From: Epiperipatus broadwayi
Taxonomy: Eukaryota; Onychophora; Udeonychophora; Euonychophora; Peripatidae
Assembly: GCA_028023455.1 (NCBI GenBank)
Contig: JAQFVV010000020.1
Location: 3,269,092 to 3,333,091, forward strand
Direction: 5' to 3'
DNA: 64,000 bases
Of the stretch, positions 1-12,227 are shown piece after piece. Numbering within the stretch: position 1 is the stretch's first letter; every line of letters starts with the position of its first letter. The position numbers were made by a program, and so were the translations under genes. The notes beneath the pieces are model-generated. The model saw only the letters and a list, made by a program, of their open reading frames with translations. It did not search any database and had not been told where the DNA came from.

Positions 1-182
1 AAACGAGGTTAAAAACCAGATGGGAAGTTTAACGAACTGAGGTCCTATTAAAACCGGTGCGTTCTTTCCCTTTCTTCGGTTTGTTGTGGTTAAACAACGG
101 GTCTGCCCCCTGTTTCTGATCGCGGTTTTCTGATACCTTTCCTGTCCGGTTTGTCCCTTTTTGGTACTTTATTTCAATAAAA
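1..182. other. GC-richer left edge, unassigned
   Basis: This edge is visibly richer in G+C than the DNA after it. On the plus strand it ends in a polyadenylation-type AATAAA at 176-181. On the minus strand one frame stays open for over 50 codons from about 168 down to the window edge, and I do not recognise the peptide. It could be the tail of a transcript or retroelement that starts outside the window. Position 183-860 holds ordinary AT-rich DNA with no feature I can support. Confidence 0.25.
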
Positions 183-859
183 ATGGGTTTTGCTTTTGAG
201 CCATATCCTATAGCACAAAGAGGAAAAGTAAAACATCTATAAACAAAGTGGAGTTATTAGACACAAATCTTTCTCAGTCTTAGCTAACAAATGGTTCTAG
301 TTTTGAAGTTTACTAGCTCAGATTATATAACTAATTGAGGATGGAATTCCTCATCTGGAAATAGTGTGGGTGGGTAATAATTGGTCACTAAATATTAATC
401 ATTTTTTTGGCTTTAAACAGTTAAACCTATAAATGTTGATGATGATGTGTGATGATAATAATAATATGCAGGGTTCACTCTCGGCTAAGTAAACATAAAA
501 CTAAATTTTATAAAGAATGTATTTTGTTTTTAGCTTTCTATATCTTAAATAACTAATATTCAACCATGATGATGATGAATAATCACCTAAAAAGATGAAA
601 TATATCGTTAATAAAAAAACAATATTTATTACTAATTTCTAAATATACATAAAAATTTCTAGATATATATGAAAGGAAAATAATAATAATAGTAACTCCC
701 GTTAGTTTAGTTCTTCCCCTTCCCTCAATGTTTTGAAGTTGGGTCCTTCCTGTTTTCCTCCATGGAAAAGTTTTCAAGAAAAAAATATTTCTGTCTAGTT
801 TAAATCCAACAGAAATAGAAAAAAAAAAAGAAAGTTAAACTTATTTTCTCCCCCCTCTT

Positions 860-1655
860 CTACTGAATTATTTAAAAATATTATATTTATTTTTATTTTT
901 TATTTTATAAAAATATTATTTTATTTTTATATATAAAATTTATTAAAAAAAATATAATATATTATAAATAAAATATATATAAAAATTGTTTATATTCTTT
1001 TATATTAAAATTAAATATAATTTTTTTAAGATATTTATGTAAATTTTATAGAATTCTTTTTATATCTGAATATTAAATTCTTTAAATAAAATATTATAAA
1101 ATTTTTATGTATAAAGAAAATAGATATAAAATATATTTTTTTTTTGGATTTAGGTTTTTATTTTTTTATTAATTTTTTATTATTTATATTTTATTGTTAT
1201 TTTTATGAATTGAAATATTTATTATTTTTTCTTTTTGATTGGTTAATTTTTTATTTTTTTTTGAGTTAAAATATTGAAATTAATTGTGATGTTATATTTA
1301 TATAGTTATTCTTTTGATTTTTTCTATTAAATTTATTTTTTTTGAAGTGGAATATTTTTTTTATTGATTGATTTAGATTAATGTTTTTTTTTTTTTTTTA
1401 AATTTGATATTATATGATTATATATATATTATTTTTTAATTAATTATTTGAATTTTTTATTATTTATTTTAATATTTTTATAAATATTTTTATTTTTTTT
1501 AAAAAATATATTTTTTTTTTTTTTTTTTTATAAATTTTTTTATTTATAAATTTTTTTATTAAAAAATTAAAAAAAATTTAAAGTGTTGTAATTAAAAAAA
1601 AAATTTTTTTAATTTTTTTTTTTTTTTATTTTTTTTTTTTTTTTAATATATATAT
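860..1655. repeat. extreme A+T low-complexity tract
   Basis: About 800 bases are almost purely A and T, with long runs of T and short poly-A blocks and only scattered G or C. There is no regular repeat unit and no coding potential. The edges are abrupt, with normal sequence resuming near 1656. Confidence 0.85.
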
Positions 1656-2849
1656 TCAGTGGGTCACAATCAAATGGTCTATCCTTATACCTATTATGGT
1701 ACTATGCTGAAACAAAAGTAAACCTGAACAATAAGATTGACTCAACATATCTTAATGTATAAAAAAAGTCAAAACCTATTCAACAATTATATCCATATTT
1801 TACAACTCTGAAAGATAATATGGGAATAATTATGATCATACTATTATTAAGATAATGTATGAAGAAGAAAGTGAAAGCATAAGATCAAAGAGGCTGATCG
1901 CACAAAATGAACATATAATGAACCAAAGAGCTACTAGTTTTCTAAGGGTCTCATAGATTCTCATAGGTTCTTAACAGAACAACCATGATTATGGTACTCA
2001 TGCATCATCGAAAGTATAAAGTAAACTCAGTTTTCTTAATTTAATATATTTTTATTTGCTATTATAGTATTTTTATATTATTAATAATGGCAGAGTATCA
2101 AGATATTACATATTAAGACGCTCATGTATGAATCAAAATTATACAGTTTACTTAATTTAATATATTATTTATTATCTGTTATTGTAACCTTATATTTTAC
2201 CATTGGGATTAATAGATATAATGATAAATTGTAAAAAAAAAACACATTATTGCCTTTATTTTATTGTCAAATGAATTAAATCAATGACTGTTACTTGTAT
2301 TATGGTGAGTAAGATAATCAAAAATGGAATTAAAATGTTTCTTATGATACTACTTATATAATAGATTAGTTAAAAGTTATCTAAAATATTTTCCAAATAG
2401 ACTTTAGTATTTAACCTGAACCAAAATGTGTGGGCACCAAGTTTTCCTTTTAAGAAGGCAAATTGATCTTCTTTATATCTATGAAGAAAAAAAATTATGC
2501 ACACATAAATTTGATATTAACTTTATGAGCAGTTGAACTGAATTATTTTATCTTTTGGCCAATTTGCCCCCTAGGGTGAATTTTTTCATAAATATTATAC
2601 GTTAAAATGCATGTAAAATGGTATATTTTATTATAATTTTTTTCCTGAAAATTCTGTGCTAAAAGGCAGGAGATTCAAAATTCCATTCTTACAATAAACA
2701 TAAAACCTACCCTGACATGTTCAGCCATTTTCTGTTGCCAGGGCTGTAAAATGTTCGGCGTTTTATGACATTGTAATTTCCAATGACACAAAAATGTATT
2801 TATTTGCGAATTTATTACAGTTTTAGATAATTTTTTTAAAAAAAATTTG
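1656..2849. other. no feature seen
   Basis: AT-rich DNA with stop codons in all frames. I see no domain, RNA gene or repeat that I can name. Confidence 0.5.
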
Positions 2850-3260
2850 CATTATAATTATAGATATCAAGAAATATAAATTATTAATAACATATTTGAC
2901 TTGAAATACTTTATTTTTAAAAATATAATGTTATATTAACAGTTAACATAAATATGGCCTGAAGCAAATTAGAAGACTCTAGTTTTGACGTAAACAATCT
3001 ATTTTACATTTATGAGTAAGAAAATATCTCAATTTTGCAATAAATATTCAAAAAAATTAAACTTTTAAAACATAATTTGTTAGATATAAGAGAAATAAAT
3101 AATTATTCATTTTAATGTTTAAAAATAATAAGAATTAAAAAATATTTTGTTGATTTTATAAACTGAAAATAATCTTTCTAGAAATGATGATATGTCCTTC
3201 TTTTGATTGCAATCTCATTTTTTTAATATTTACAGAAACAAAATATGAACATTTAAAATT
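2850..3260 (+). repeat. second copy of the interior of the 35.4 kb DNA element
   Basis: This stretch matches the reverse complement of about 35855-36240, the inner part of the pogo/Tigger-like element described there. Shared landmarks in the same order are a block around ATATCAAGAAAT, the word ATATGGCCTGAAGC, CAATAAATATTCAAAAAA, and TTTATAAACTGAAAATAATC. Substitutions and small indels are frequent, so the copy is old. I could not find clear terminal repeats here. It is probably a remnant of the same transposon family in the opposite orientation. Confidence 0.6.
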
Positions 3261-5421
3261 TATTTCAGTAGTAAACAAAAATATCCATCAAATGAAGTCA
3301 AATTTATTCTTTTCTGAAAAGTAATAATCATTTTATCATATATTTTATGTTGATGTGTGAGATAAAGAAAAACACGCTGCATTTTAGAACAGTTAATGGA
3401 AAAAATTCAAAATATGAGATATTAGACCCACCACAATATCATAGAATTACTAAAACATTTATCCAATAATTATATTATGAGAATTATTCAGCCAACATTA
3501 CAGTCAGTTAGAATAGTAAAATTTAAAATTGCTTTTAAAATGTATAATGTGTGTGCATGAAAGCTTTGTGTTAAAAAAACTTAGTCAATTTTAAAAAAAG
3601 TTATAAGTACAAAATAAATAAATAAATTTATTTTGCTATGAGAGGTTATTTTATTAAATAAATTTAGTAATTAAAATTTTTGAGAACTTTAGAATTTTAT
3701 AAAATAATAATTATTTAATATTCTAAATTATTTGTTTGTGAAATGAACAATTGTGTATTTTATTGGGATGAATAATGAACAATAGAGTACAGTATATTTA
3801 ATTTGCATTCAATACTATGTCTCAAAAATTGTCTTTTCAGACTCTACAGACATTCCAAATTGCCTGTGATTCCAATAGTTATCATAGCAATGAAACTAAT
3901 TTTCCCTATACAAACTTGAAGAGCAATGCACTGTGGGTGATTTTTGATGATATCACAGAGAACATGATAGAAAGCTATAAATATAACCTCTGTTAAAATT
4001 TCAGTAGTCTTTGCAAAAATTACAGCCTACAAAGGATCTTGCCAGGTTTAAATTTAAAATAGCCATTTTATTAGCCTGCTTTAACATGGAAGAGTAGAGA
4101 AACCTGCTAGGAATTTTGCCTATCAAGCAAAATGTTTGCTTCTCATCGACCTAAATGGGTAAATTTCAACAGCAATAATGGTTATTACTAAATATTATAT
4201 CACTAATGGAATTTTAAAATCACTTATGGGATGCTACTAAATATAATAATATTTCAGAAATCATTCAATTCTTTTTTAAAATTGTAATAACTTGTTGAAA
4301 TAATGTTGGCTATATCTACCTATGTATTGCTTGAATTGTTACAAAATTTTATATTAGTTTATAGATTAATCTACTATTTTTGTGCATATATAAAAAATTG
4401 TTTAACATTGCAATGAAAATTGGTTAAATTGATTCTAGTCAATGGCTTACTTATTCTTTTCTAGGTCTTATATTTTATTAAAAGGGACCTGAACTATAGC
4501 TGAATAAATTCGACTTGCTTGAACTGATGGATTATCCAATTTCTGCATTTGATAAATATAATTATGAGGACATTCTGAGAATATTCTTTCAATATTATTT
4601 TATAAAGCATTAAATTATCAAATTGATAAAACAATAAAATTATAATATCAGGCTAAGGATAATGGATTTTAAATTATGAGCATTAGAATTTTGAAAACTA
4701 AGCTGAAGACATTATAAGTTATAGATAAAGTTTCTAAATGGGTTAAATGCACCCATATCATAAGCTGGAATAGGAATAATAAATGTGACTTATGGAAAAT
4801 CTTTGGAGATCATAGGCTTGAGATTTATTATAAAATTTAACATCTGAGTGTATTACTCTATCATCTGAATTTAGTGTTAAATGTATATTATTATAAACAT
4901 TTATTATTACTAGGAAACTATATTACTTGGATACAATTTGAAATGGTTAAATATGCCTCAATAAATTTTCTATCAACATGATTTTTATTAGGAAATATAT
5001 ACAGATCAGATGTAGCTGGTCTGGTTGCATTAACAATTTTTTTCTCAAGATTTAATGTAAATTAACAAAAGATTTTAATATTATACATTAAACATAAGAA
5101 ATATGGCTGACCTGTACCTGAAAAGGCCATTGTCATTTTGACTTCATATTACATCTAACCTAAACTAAATATAAATACAGGGCTATAGCATCTATTTTTT
5201 CCCTCACTAAGTATATTTCAAACATGAATTTATGTATTGGAATCACATTTTCTTCATGATTTAAATACTATACCTCTGTAGTTAAAAGCACATGTAGTGA
5301 TTTTTTCCTAGCGTTTTTATTAATTACTTCCTGTAGTTTTTTTAATTGGTTGTAAATTTGACATGTGACAGCCTAGAAGCAAACATACATTCACTATCCA
5401 GACAACAGAGAACATAAGGCT
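3261..5421. other. no feature seen
   Basis: AT-rich, non-coding, with no repeat family I can assign. The 11-base word ATGTGACAGCC near 5363 also occurs in the 61.8 and 62.1 kb repeats, which may be chance. Confidence 0.45.
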
Positions 5422-5435
5422 TATATACATATAAT

Positions 5436-5808
5436 ATAAATAAAATGTCCGTTAATTAAAACAAAATTGTATTTATAATAAAAATAATAAATTTAACGGT
5501 AATACACTATTATAAACAATTCTTAAATCTGCAGAAGTACTTTCAGTTAATTTCTTAAACCTGCCTCAACTGCCATTAAATTAAAAAAACAAAGCGGAAG
5601 CAAACATCATCAATTCAAATCCCACGAATCTCATATTTTAATGTTAGCAGCTTGTCTATTTATTAAATGCATTTTATTCCTATTTATAAAAATTGCCTCC
5701 TTAATTTTTCTTTTACTGTGGTTTCTCTCTTTGTGAAGAATTTTCACATTTTCAAAATCAAATTTAAATTTACATGGTTTTTCATGATCAAAGAAAACTG
5801 AAGGAGTC
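5436..5808 (-). mobile_element. Penelope-like element 3' end, inverted copy
   Basis: This is the minus-oriented half of a head-to-head pair. Read on the minus strand it matches the plus-strand copy at about 42050-42415: the codons after the GIY-YIG domain (SPSVFFDHE-like through RNKMHLIN-like), then the 3' untranslated part with GTTGAGGCAGG and the terminal word CATTTTATTTAT. It is cut off on its 5' side just before the TTTGATCATGAAAAA block and so lacks the reverse transcriptase. In-frame remnants of this region are well conserved with the other copies. Confidence 0.75.
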
Positions 5809-5821
5809 ATTGGTGATTTAA

Positions 5822-6165
5822 AGTCTCCTCAGTTTTCTTTGATCATGAAAAACCATGTAAATTTAAATTTGATTTTGAAAATGTGAAAATTCTTCACGAA
5901 GAGAGAAACCATAGCAAAAGAAAAATTAAGGAGGCAATTTTTATAAATAGGAATAAAATGCATTTAATAAATAGACAAGCTGCTAACATTAAAATATGAG
6001 ATTCGTGGGATTTGAATTGATGACGGTTTGCTTCCGCTTTTTTTTTTTTTAATTTAATGGCAGTTGAGGCAGGTTTAAGAAATTAACCAAAGTACTTCTG
6101 CCGATTTAAGGATTGTTTATAATAGTTTATTACCGTTAAATTTATTATTTTTATTATAATTATAT
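5822..6165 (+). mobile_element. Penelope-like element 3' end, direct copy
   Basis: This is the plus-oriented half of the pair, nearly the exact reverse complement of 5436-5808 across a 13-base spacer. It begins at the same internal point (TTTGATCATGAAAAACCATG) and runs through the 3' untranslated part, but stops before the terminal CATTTTATTTAT block present in the left half. The word TATATACATA occurs just outside both ends (5422-5431 and 6165-6174). It could be a target duplication, though it is low-complexity sequence. Confidence 0.75.
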
Positions 6166-6540
6166 ATATACATAAAATGACAAACAACAATGATATTGTG
6201 GAAAGTCTTGTGCCTACGAAAAACATCTGACTTTGAAAAGTGCATTTATTTTTGACTTACATTCTAGTTGATTAAATAATACCAGTTGCTAAAACTAAAT
6301 GCAGATGATGAAACAGACACCAATAGAGTGATAAGTCAATATCTTTGCCCTTATAAATAAAGTCAAATAAAAGTATGTTTCTTGGTTTAGAGAATTGACT
6401 GCTGCTTTCAAAATATTGTAACAATTACGTGAAAGCTCTCAGTTCTAGGATGGAAGGCAATTTAGAATGTAGTCATTCAAATTCTTAACTTTAATATGAA
6501 TGGAAATATGTTTAAGGTTTTTTAATTTGAATAAAGATGC

Positions 6541-6651
6541 ATATTTTTTTTCTCATGTGTCATAGCATCAACCGGGAAGCGAACCCGCTAACCCGGGACA
6601 ACTGCTTGTAAAGCAACAGTCGCTGACCTCTCGACCACCAATGCTTGACAA
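6541..6651 (-). mobile_element. tRNA-like SINE, minus strand
   Basis: Read on the minus strand this is a tRNA-like head: D arm with GTCGAGAGGTCAGCGAC, anticodon-type loop TTTACAA, B-box-like GGTTCGCTTCCC, then TGATGCTATGACACATGAG and an A-rich tail. The ends GTCAAGCAT and ATGCTATGACA can pair, lengthening the acceptor stem. The insertion is flanked by the 8-base direct repeat AAAGATGC (6533-6540 and 6652-6659), as expected for retroposition. Related copies are at 23250, 29104, 59293 and 60756. Confidence 0.75.
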
Positions 6652-6659
6652 AAAGATGC

Positions 6660-7802
6660 CTATTGAAACTTTTTATATTGAAAACAACAATAAATAAGAA
6701 AGTGTGACAAACTTTCCTATTGTTTTATGCACTATGCTTCCTTCTGACTATTTTAATTAGAAAACAATATTAAAAAAATCTGTGTTCATATTAGTTTAAA
6801 AAATTGAATGATCATGATATTACTGTTTTTGCCGATAATAATTAGTGATCATTGTACTTCTCACACAATATAAAAAACCAGAATAGATCGAGTAGGATTC
6901 TAGTGTAACAAACGGATTTATTTAACGAGTTTTATGCTGTTTTAATTATTGTTAAATAAAGAGGTTGATCTTAAAATGATGAACTCACGTACTGATTTAC
7001 TTTCGAATTTATAGCCATTTAAAGTTGTCATTTAGATTGCTATGAATCCGACTTTTCTAGCCAAAAACGCAGCTGACATTAATAAATAAAGATACGGAAT
7101 AAACCGTTTCCTTAGTCAATGTTAGAAACGTTTTCGGCAACTAATTATAAACAAAATAAAAAAAAGGATAATAATTTCGAATATTTATATTTAAAGAAAT
7201 TTATTGGTGTATAAGTTGTAAAATGTCGGTATATAGGTATCAATTATAGCATTTACGTCACACATGATATTATATATTATACTCAGAAGATTGGTGAAAA
7301 TTAAAATAATCTGCCTTCCGTGCTATTTAAATAACACAAGCAGAAAAAAATAAATTATCAAAATTATTCAGATTACATATATAATTAAAGTTCACTCTTT
7401 TATATTTAAAATATACCATGAAATCTTTAGGGAAAAATCATATTAATTACTCCAGAGTATGTTAATAATATAAAAGAGTGAAAAATTAATCAATTTGTAA
7501 AAATATAAGATCGAATAGCATGAGAAGAGAGAGAGGAAAAGTGTAATATATCTATATAAAGATATTAAAAATAAATTTGAATTTTATTAAAGTTCATATA
7601 CGACTTATTACTGATCATTTATATATTTATTAAAAGCGATTGTTGTAAATAAATGCATATTACAAATACAACTACGACAGTAGATTTGTCTAATAGCTAT
7701 ATAATTTTTATGTTTTGTAAAAAAAATGCTAGAAATATCAAACGATAGTTATTAATTATTATAATTTTTATGCTTCAGCAAGTAATAGAAAATTTAAATT
7801 TT
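6660..7802. other. no feature seen
   Basis: AT-rich DNA with no coding frame and no repeat that I recognise. Confidence 0.45.
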
Positions 7803-7816
7803 TATCATCAGTAAAT

Positions 7817-8305
7817 TAATACAATGTACAGGTTTAAACCTGCATTTATATATGTAATATAGGCGGGATTCGAACTCAGATTTTCACACGACCCACTACT
7901 CTCAGTGCCATCTCATATTGCTGACCCACCTGATCACACACATGTTGAAAAGATAAATAATCACCAATATACGTATTTCATGCTAAACCAGCAATCATCA
8001 GTTGGTCTAGATTACTATCCTCACACATATATACAATCAGTTCTCAGCTTTATATTAAGATAGCCAATCTTCATATTTTAATGGACAGGCTTCAAACTAT
8101 TCCAACTCACAACTCTTCAGCCTTCCATTTCATTGAAAATCTGAAGATGGAACGTTCAAAGCCCTGATGATTGCTGGTTTAGCATGAAATACGTATGTTG
8201 GTGATTATTTATCTTTTCAACATGTGTGTGATCAGGTGGGTCAGCAATATGAGATGGCACTGAGAGTAGTGGGTCGTGTGAAAGTCTGAGTTCGAATCCC
8301 GCCTA
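7817..8305. mobile_element. palindromic SINE-like insertion (copy 1)
   Basis: A nearly full minus-oriented unit (7857-8168) is followed by a shorter plus-oriented unit (8171-8308) that repeats the last ~140 bases almost perfectly inverted. The plus unit ends in the tRNA B-box-like GTTCGAATCCCGCC. Perfect 14-base direct repeats TATCATCAGTAAAT lie outside (7803-7816) and at the right edge (8306-8319), so the two units entered as one insertion. In the minus unit, 8001-7976 reads CTGATGA, a 15-base hairpin-like segment, then GAAA, resembling a hammerhead ribozyme core. Confidence 0.8.
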
Positions 8306-8319
8306 TATCATCAGTAAAT

Positions 8320-9616
8320 ATAATTTGTCCAGACTTTCTATTGCGAATCACAACCTAGATGAAAAAGTATAAGTAAAACCTCATACACTTTTTTAGTAAT
8401 CTGATATATCACACTTGAGCGTTTGAAATGACAAAACTAAATATTAAATCAGACGTTTAGCTCGGGAATCTGTCACTCTATCTTTATAATAAACTATGTC
8501 ATGTTAGTATTATTACAGATAGGTGTACGTCTGTTCATCATAGAATACCTTTCTTCAATATGCGTTTAATTCAAAGTGTATTCTTTGGAATCCCCTTTAA
8601 TGGTTTTATCAAATTTTTTTGAAATACTTTCACATTAAATCATAACAAATAACTTAAACGATTAGTTGAAATATCCCCACAATAAATTATAGATAACAAC
8701 TCAAACGATTGTAGATCAGAATTAAGACTGTTTAAAATTTAAATAGCAATCGCAGTGAATTACTCACTCACTGTTAAGAGATAATTAGGGTGATTTATAA
8801 AATTTTCAGCTATGATGACTTAAATCCACTAATCTTGCACTAAATAGAAAGTATGAGAAAAATTTTCAACATCACCTAAACGTCTAATATCTTTTTCTTA
8901 TCAATATATTTTCTACGATGAATTGTTATCGTTTTATTTTAAACAATCTTTTTTTGTAAAAGGATTCTATTGTTTTTACTTATCTGAATCACTAAGTTCT
9001 TCAAAAGTCAGTTGAAGACTTTATTTTCTCTATACTCTCATATGCAAAATATGTCTTCACAGTCATTTTTATTTGAGATATCTTTTTTTGTTAGTATTGG
9101 CTTTTTTGTTAATGCCATAAAATTTTTGATGCTTTTCCCGACCATTTTTTTAGTTTATTTTAATTACAAGATGTTTCATATGTCATTAGAAAGGAATTCA
9201 TTTTTGTAACATTTTTCAAACTGTTTTTAGTATAGAAATCAATGAATGATGAACAGTACTAAAATAAACAACTACATTTAAAGCAGCTTTTTAAATAGTC
9301 TTTCATAAACAAACAGTGAAGAAGAAAGCTTTTCAATTTTTAAAGGATGAATGTTTGAATAGTTTTTAATTTTTATTTACCTTCAACTAAAAGTAGCTAA
9401 ATGTTTATTTGTCAATCAAAATTGGATAATTATGATTGATTATAGACCAATTATAAAAAAGAAAATAAAAAAAACTGGAATCTAAAAAAAATCATTTTCC
9501 ATGTTTCAGAAAGCAGGTTCCAGATATAGTAACCAAACATTTTACCATTTCTCCATAAAATTTATACAGATTTATCAATATCAGATTACTATCAATGTAA
9601 AAAAATACTTGGCATA
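8320..9616. other. no feature seen
   Basis: AT-rich DNA. A 65-codon open frame at 9012-9209 (+) is hydrophobic and T-rich and looks like chance. No repeat is recognised. Confidence 0.45.
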
Positions 9617-9630
9617 TAACATTATAAAGG

Positions 9631-10377
9631 TAAGTAGTGGGATTTGAACTTAGGATTTTTCAGTCTGTATTCGTTCTCCACTCTATCTCAAATAACCGAC
9701 ATACATAACCACATACATGCGAAGAAGATATATGATCCCCAGTATATATATATTTGGTGAAAAGTCAGCACTCATCATTTGGGCCAGATCATAATCTTCC
9801 ACACACATATATAATCAGTGCTTTCTTAAATTAGGATAGCATTTCCTTAAACTTTAATGGGAAGGCTTCAATATTTTCATCCTTGCAACTATTCAACTGT
9901 CAATTTCATTAAAAACCAATGATGGAATACTTAAAGCCCTTGCTGGATTTGATATTGTAGTCATGCCCACATAAACATTATTAGTCTAACCCTTCATATT
10001 ATCAGACAATTATGTATAAAACCCACCAAGGGCTTTGAGCATTCCATCTCTGGTTTTTGAATGAAGTGGACGATTGAATAGTTGGAAAAGTGAGAATATT
10101 GAAGCCTGTCAATTAAAGTTTAAGGAATTGCTATCTTAATATAAGCGATCACTGATTGTACATATGTGTGGGAGTTAGGATTTTGCCTAACTGATGAGTG
10201 CTGATTCTGCACAAAATACATATATTGGGGATCATTTAACTTTGTGTGTGTGTGTGTGGCTTGTGTGTCGATTGTCTGAAATGGAGTGAAGAACGAATAT
10301 AAACTGAAAAATCTTAAGTTCAAATTCCTCTATTTACTTATATAAGAAACATTTAGCACACTGAATGAATAGGCTAA
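9631..10377. mobile_element. palindromic SINE-like insertion (copy 2)
   Basis: A minus-oriented unit (about 9638-9920) and a plus-oriented unit (about 10022-10335) of the same family are separated by ~100 bases. The whole lies between perfect 14-base direct repeats TAACATTATAAAGG (9617-9630 and 10378-10391). The arms have diverged more than in copy 1. The plus unit contains a (GT)n run near 10246 and CTGATGA at 10191-10197, preceded by a possible hairpin (TTAGG 10175-10179, CCTAA 10186-10190) and followed by a GTGC/GCAC helix. Confidence 0.78.
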
Positions 10378-10391
10378 TAACATTATAAAGG

Positions 10392-11139
10392 CTTTTTTTT
10401 AGATTTGGAGGTTAGGTAAAAGGTAAACATTTTGAGCACTGGAAGTTACAGAGACCAGCCATGAATTGAATTTCGAGCTAAATTACATCAAACCACAAAA
10501 AATGATTCATTTTCATTTAAAGTCACATCACAATATTGTTTTCTAGGCAATATTTTTTTTAATTTAAAAAACACAATATAACTTGCTGATGACTAATATT
10601 TTTATATTACGGCTTACTTTTTTTGTTTTTCTGTGCAAATAGTTGGAGTTTCCTTGAGAATTTATTTTCTCTGTCTCAATTGATAGAAACGACATCTTTA
10701 CATATTATAAAAAATAGGTGTATTTAAATATTTTTATTTTATTTTAAATAGTAAATAATTTATTATAAAGTTAACAAGTATTTTTAAGTAATATTTACTG
10801 AGGCTATAATCTCGAGAATATGCATGTAAAATGCGATAGTAGGGACCTCTACAGGTGTTTAACCACAAGCTTACGTTCTGGAAGAAAAGAGGGGAACCCT
10901 TCTTTACTTCAACCTACTTTCTATTTAAATAGGTGAAGTTGAAGCAGTTAGATTGCATCAATTCATAATATCAATGCATTACACATCATCAATTTGTGAT
11001 CTATCCATGTATTGAGGAGCAATTAATCATCTTTGGATAGGTGTGTTAAATAGATATACAGACTATTTTCTCACTATTGATCATTCCCAATAGAAAGTGC
11101 TGTCTACACCTTACCCATATAGACAATTCTTCTGACTGC
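10392..11139. other. mostly featureless; possible old LINE 5' repeat
   Basis: The segment near 10640-10675 (AGTTGGAGTTTCCTTGAGAA onward) resembles the tandem repeats at 11143 and 11316 and may be a third, older unit. Nothing else here can be named. Confidence 0.35.
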
Positions 11140-11142
11140 CCT

Positions 11143-11432
11143 GCTATGCTGACTTAACTGTTTTGTTTTGAGTTAAGTTGGAGTTTATATATATTTTTTT
11201 GAGAATTTATTTTCAGGGAACTGAGAATTTAACAGCTACAAAAATTGCTTATTTACTCAGTTAAGGTGGGGAGAAATTAGTGATCAAGAGAGATAGATTT
11301 AAAACTTTGACTTGCTGTGCTGACATGGCAGTTTTGTTTGCAAGTTAAGTTAAAGTTTATATATTTTCTTTTGTGTGAATTAGCTTCAGAGAACTAAGAA
11401 TTTAAGTGATACAAAAATTGTTTGTTTATTTA
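11143..11432 (+). repeat. two tandem-like units before the LINE body
   Basis: Two related stretches, 11143-11262 and 11316-11432, share in order GCTGAC, CAGTTTTG-like, AAGTTAAGTT, GTTTATATAT, GAGAACTAAGAATTTAA-like and TACAAAAATTG. Such repeated units ahead of a retrotransposon body often act as 5' UTR promoter monomers, and that role is inferred here only from position. They lie on the same strand as the LINE that follows. Confidence 0.5.
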
Positions 11433-11661
11433 GTTTTTTAGTAACTTTGCTACTAAACATTTTTTAATTTAAGAAAGGAAGTAACGTTTTGTGGCCTGAG
11501 ATTGGGAAACAAGTGATTATCAATTGTCACGGAAAGTAAAGTTTTTTTCCTTTTGTGTAAAGGGGTTTGGTAGGAGAGAAAACATTAAGTTAAATATAGA
11601 GTAGGGGTATTTGAAAATAAGGAATATGGGTTGTATTTGTATCCTACAATGCATATATAAG

Positions 11662-11808
11662 GGTCAGAAAAAAATAGGCATGCTGTGGTAGCGTGTACAG
11701 TATGTGAAGAGGTTTATCATTTGAAGTGATTAAATAAGATTCGGAAGGATGTAACAGGTTTGTGGTTATGTAGACAGTGTGTAAATATCATAAAAGAGGT
11801 GAAAAAAT
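11662..11808 (+). pseudogene. PHD-like zinc finger of the LINE, broken
   Basis: One frame reads a C-x2-C pair (ACTVCEEVYH), a histidine, then WLCRQC, the spacing of a PHD-type finger. The cysteine expected after YHLK is a TGA stop, which a single-base change from TGC or TGT would give. A second stop follows 12 codons after the last cysteine pair. Some CR1-like and related LINEs carry such a finger in their first ORF, where it is thought to help RNA or protein binding. This copy cannot make it. Confidence 0.5.
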
Positions 11809-11849
11809 GATTTCTAAGTGTAGATAGTTTAAATAGAAAGTCAGGAAAA

Positions 11850-12227
11850 ATGGAGCAAATTGTAGTTGAGCAAGATAGAATAGAATATGTTTTTAGTGGA
11901 GTGACAATAGATGTAGATGGAAAAATAAGTAATGCAATGAAGATGGTTAGTCAAAGAATAAGTAAGATTGAGGAAGAGGTAAAGGATGTAGAAGTAAAAT
12001 TAAAATTGTTAGAGATGGAATGTGAGCAGATGAAAGAATTATTGAATAGCAATGATAAGGAGAAAGTAGATAAGGAAGTCCAAAAGGTGGTAGAGAATAT
12101 TACAGATGCAGTAGGGAAAGTAAACTATGAGGCAGTATTGATAGGAGATTTGCTAATTAGAGAATGTGGAAATATAATTGTAAGGAAAAATAGAAACAGG
12201 TATGTAAGAATGTCTGCCTGGAGCTAA
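11850..12227 (+). pseudogene. coiled-coil segment of LINE ORF1, decayed
   Basis: This is a 125-codon open frame downstream of the finger remnant. Residues about 28-85 are rich in E and K with hydrophobic residues at heptad-like spacing, predicting a coiled coil, which fits a LINE ORF1 protein that binds RNA as a multimer. The frame closes with stops and the next segment (12228-12780) has frameshifts, so the original reading frame probably ran on toward the endonuclease. Codons are very purine-rich (AGA, GTA, AAA), like the rest of this element. No other family is recognised, and independent function is unlikely. Confidence 0.45.

Noticed and set aside
9012-9209. 65-codon hydrophobic frame that might be a membrane peptide
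   Set aside because: T-rich DNA gives F/L/I-rich frames by chance; there is no splice context or homology.
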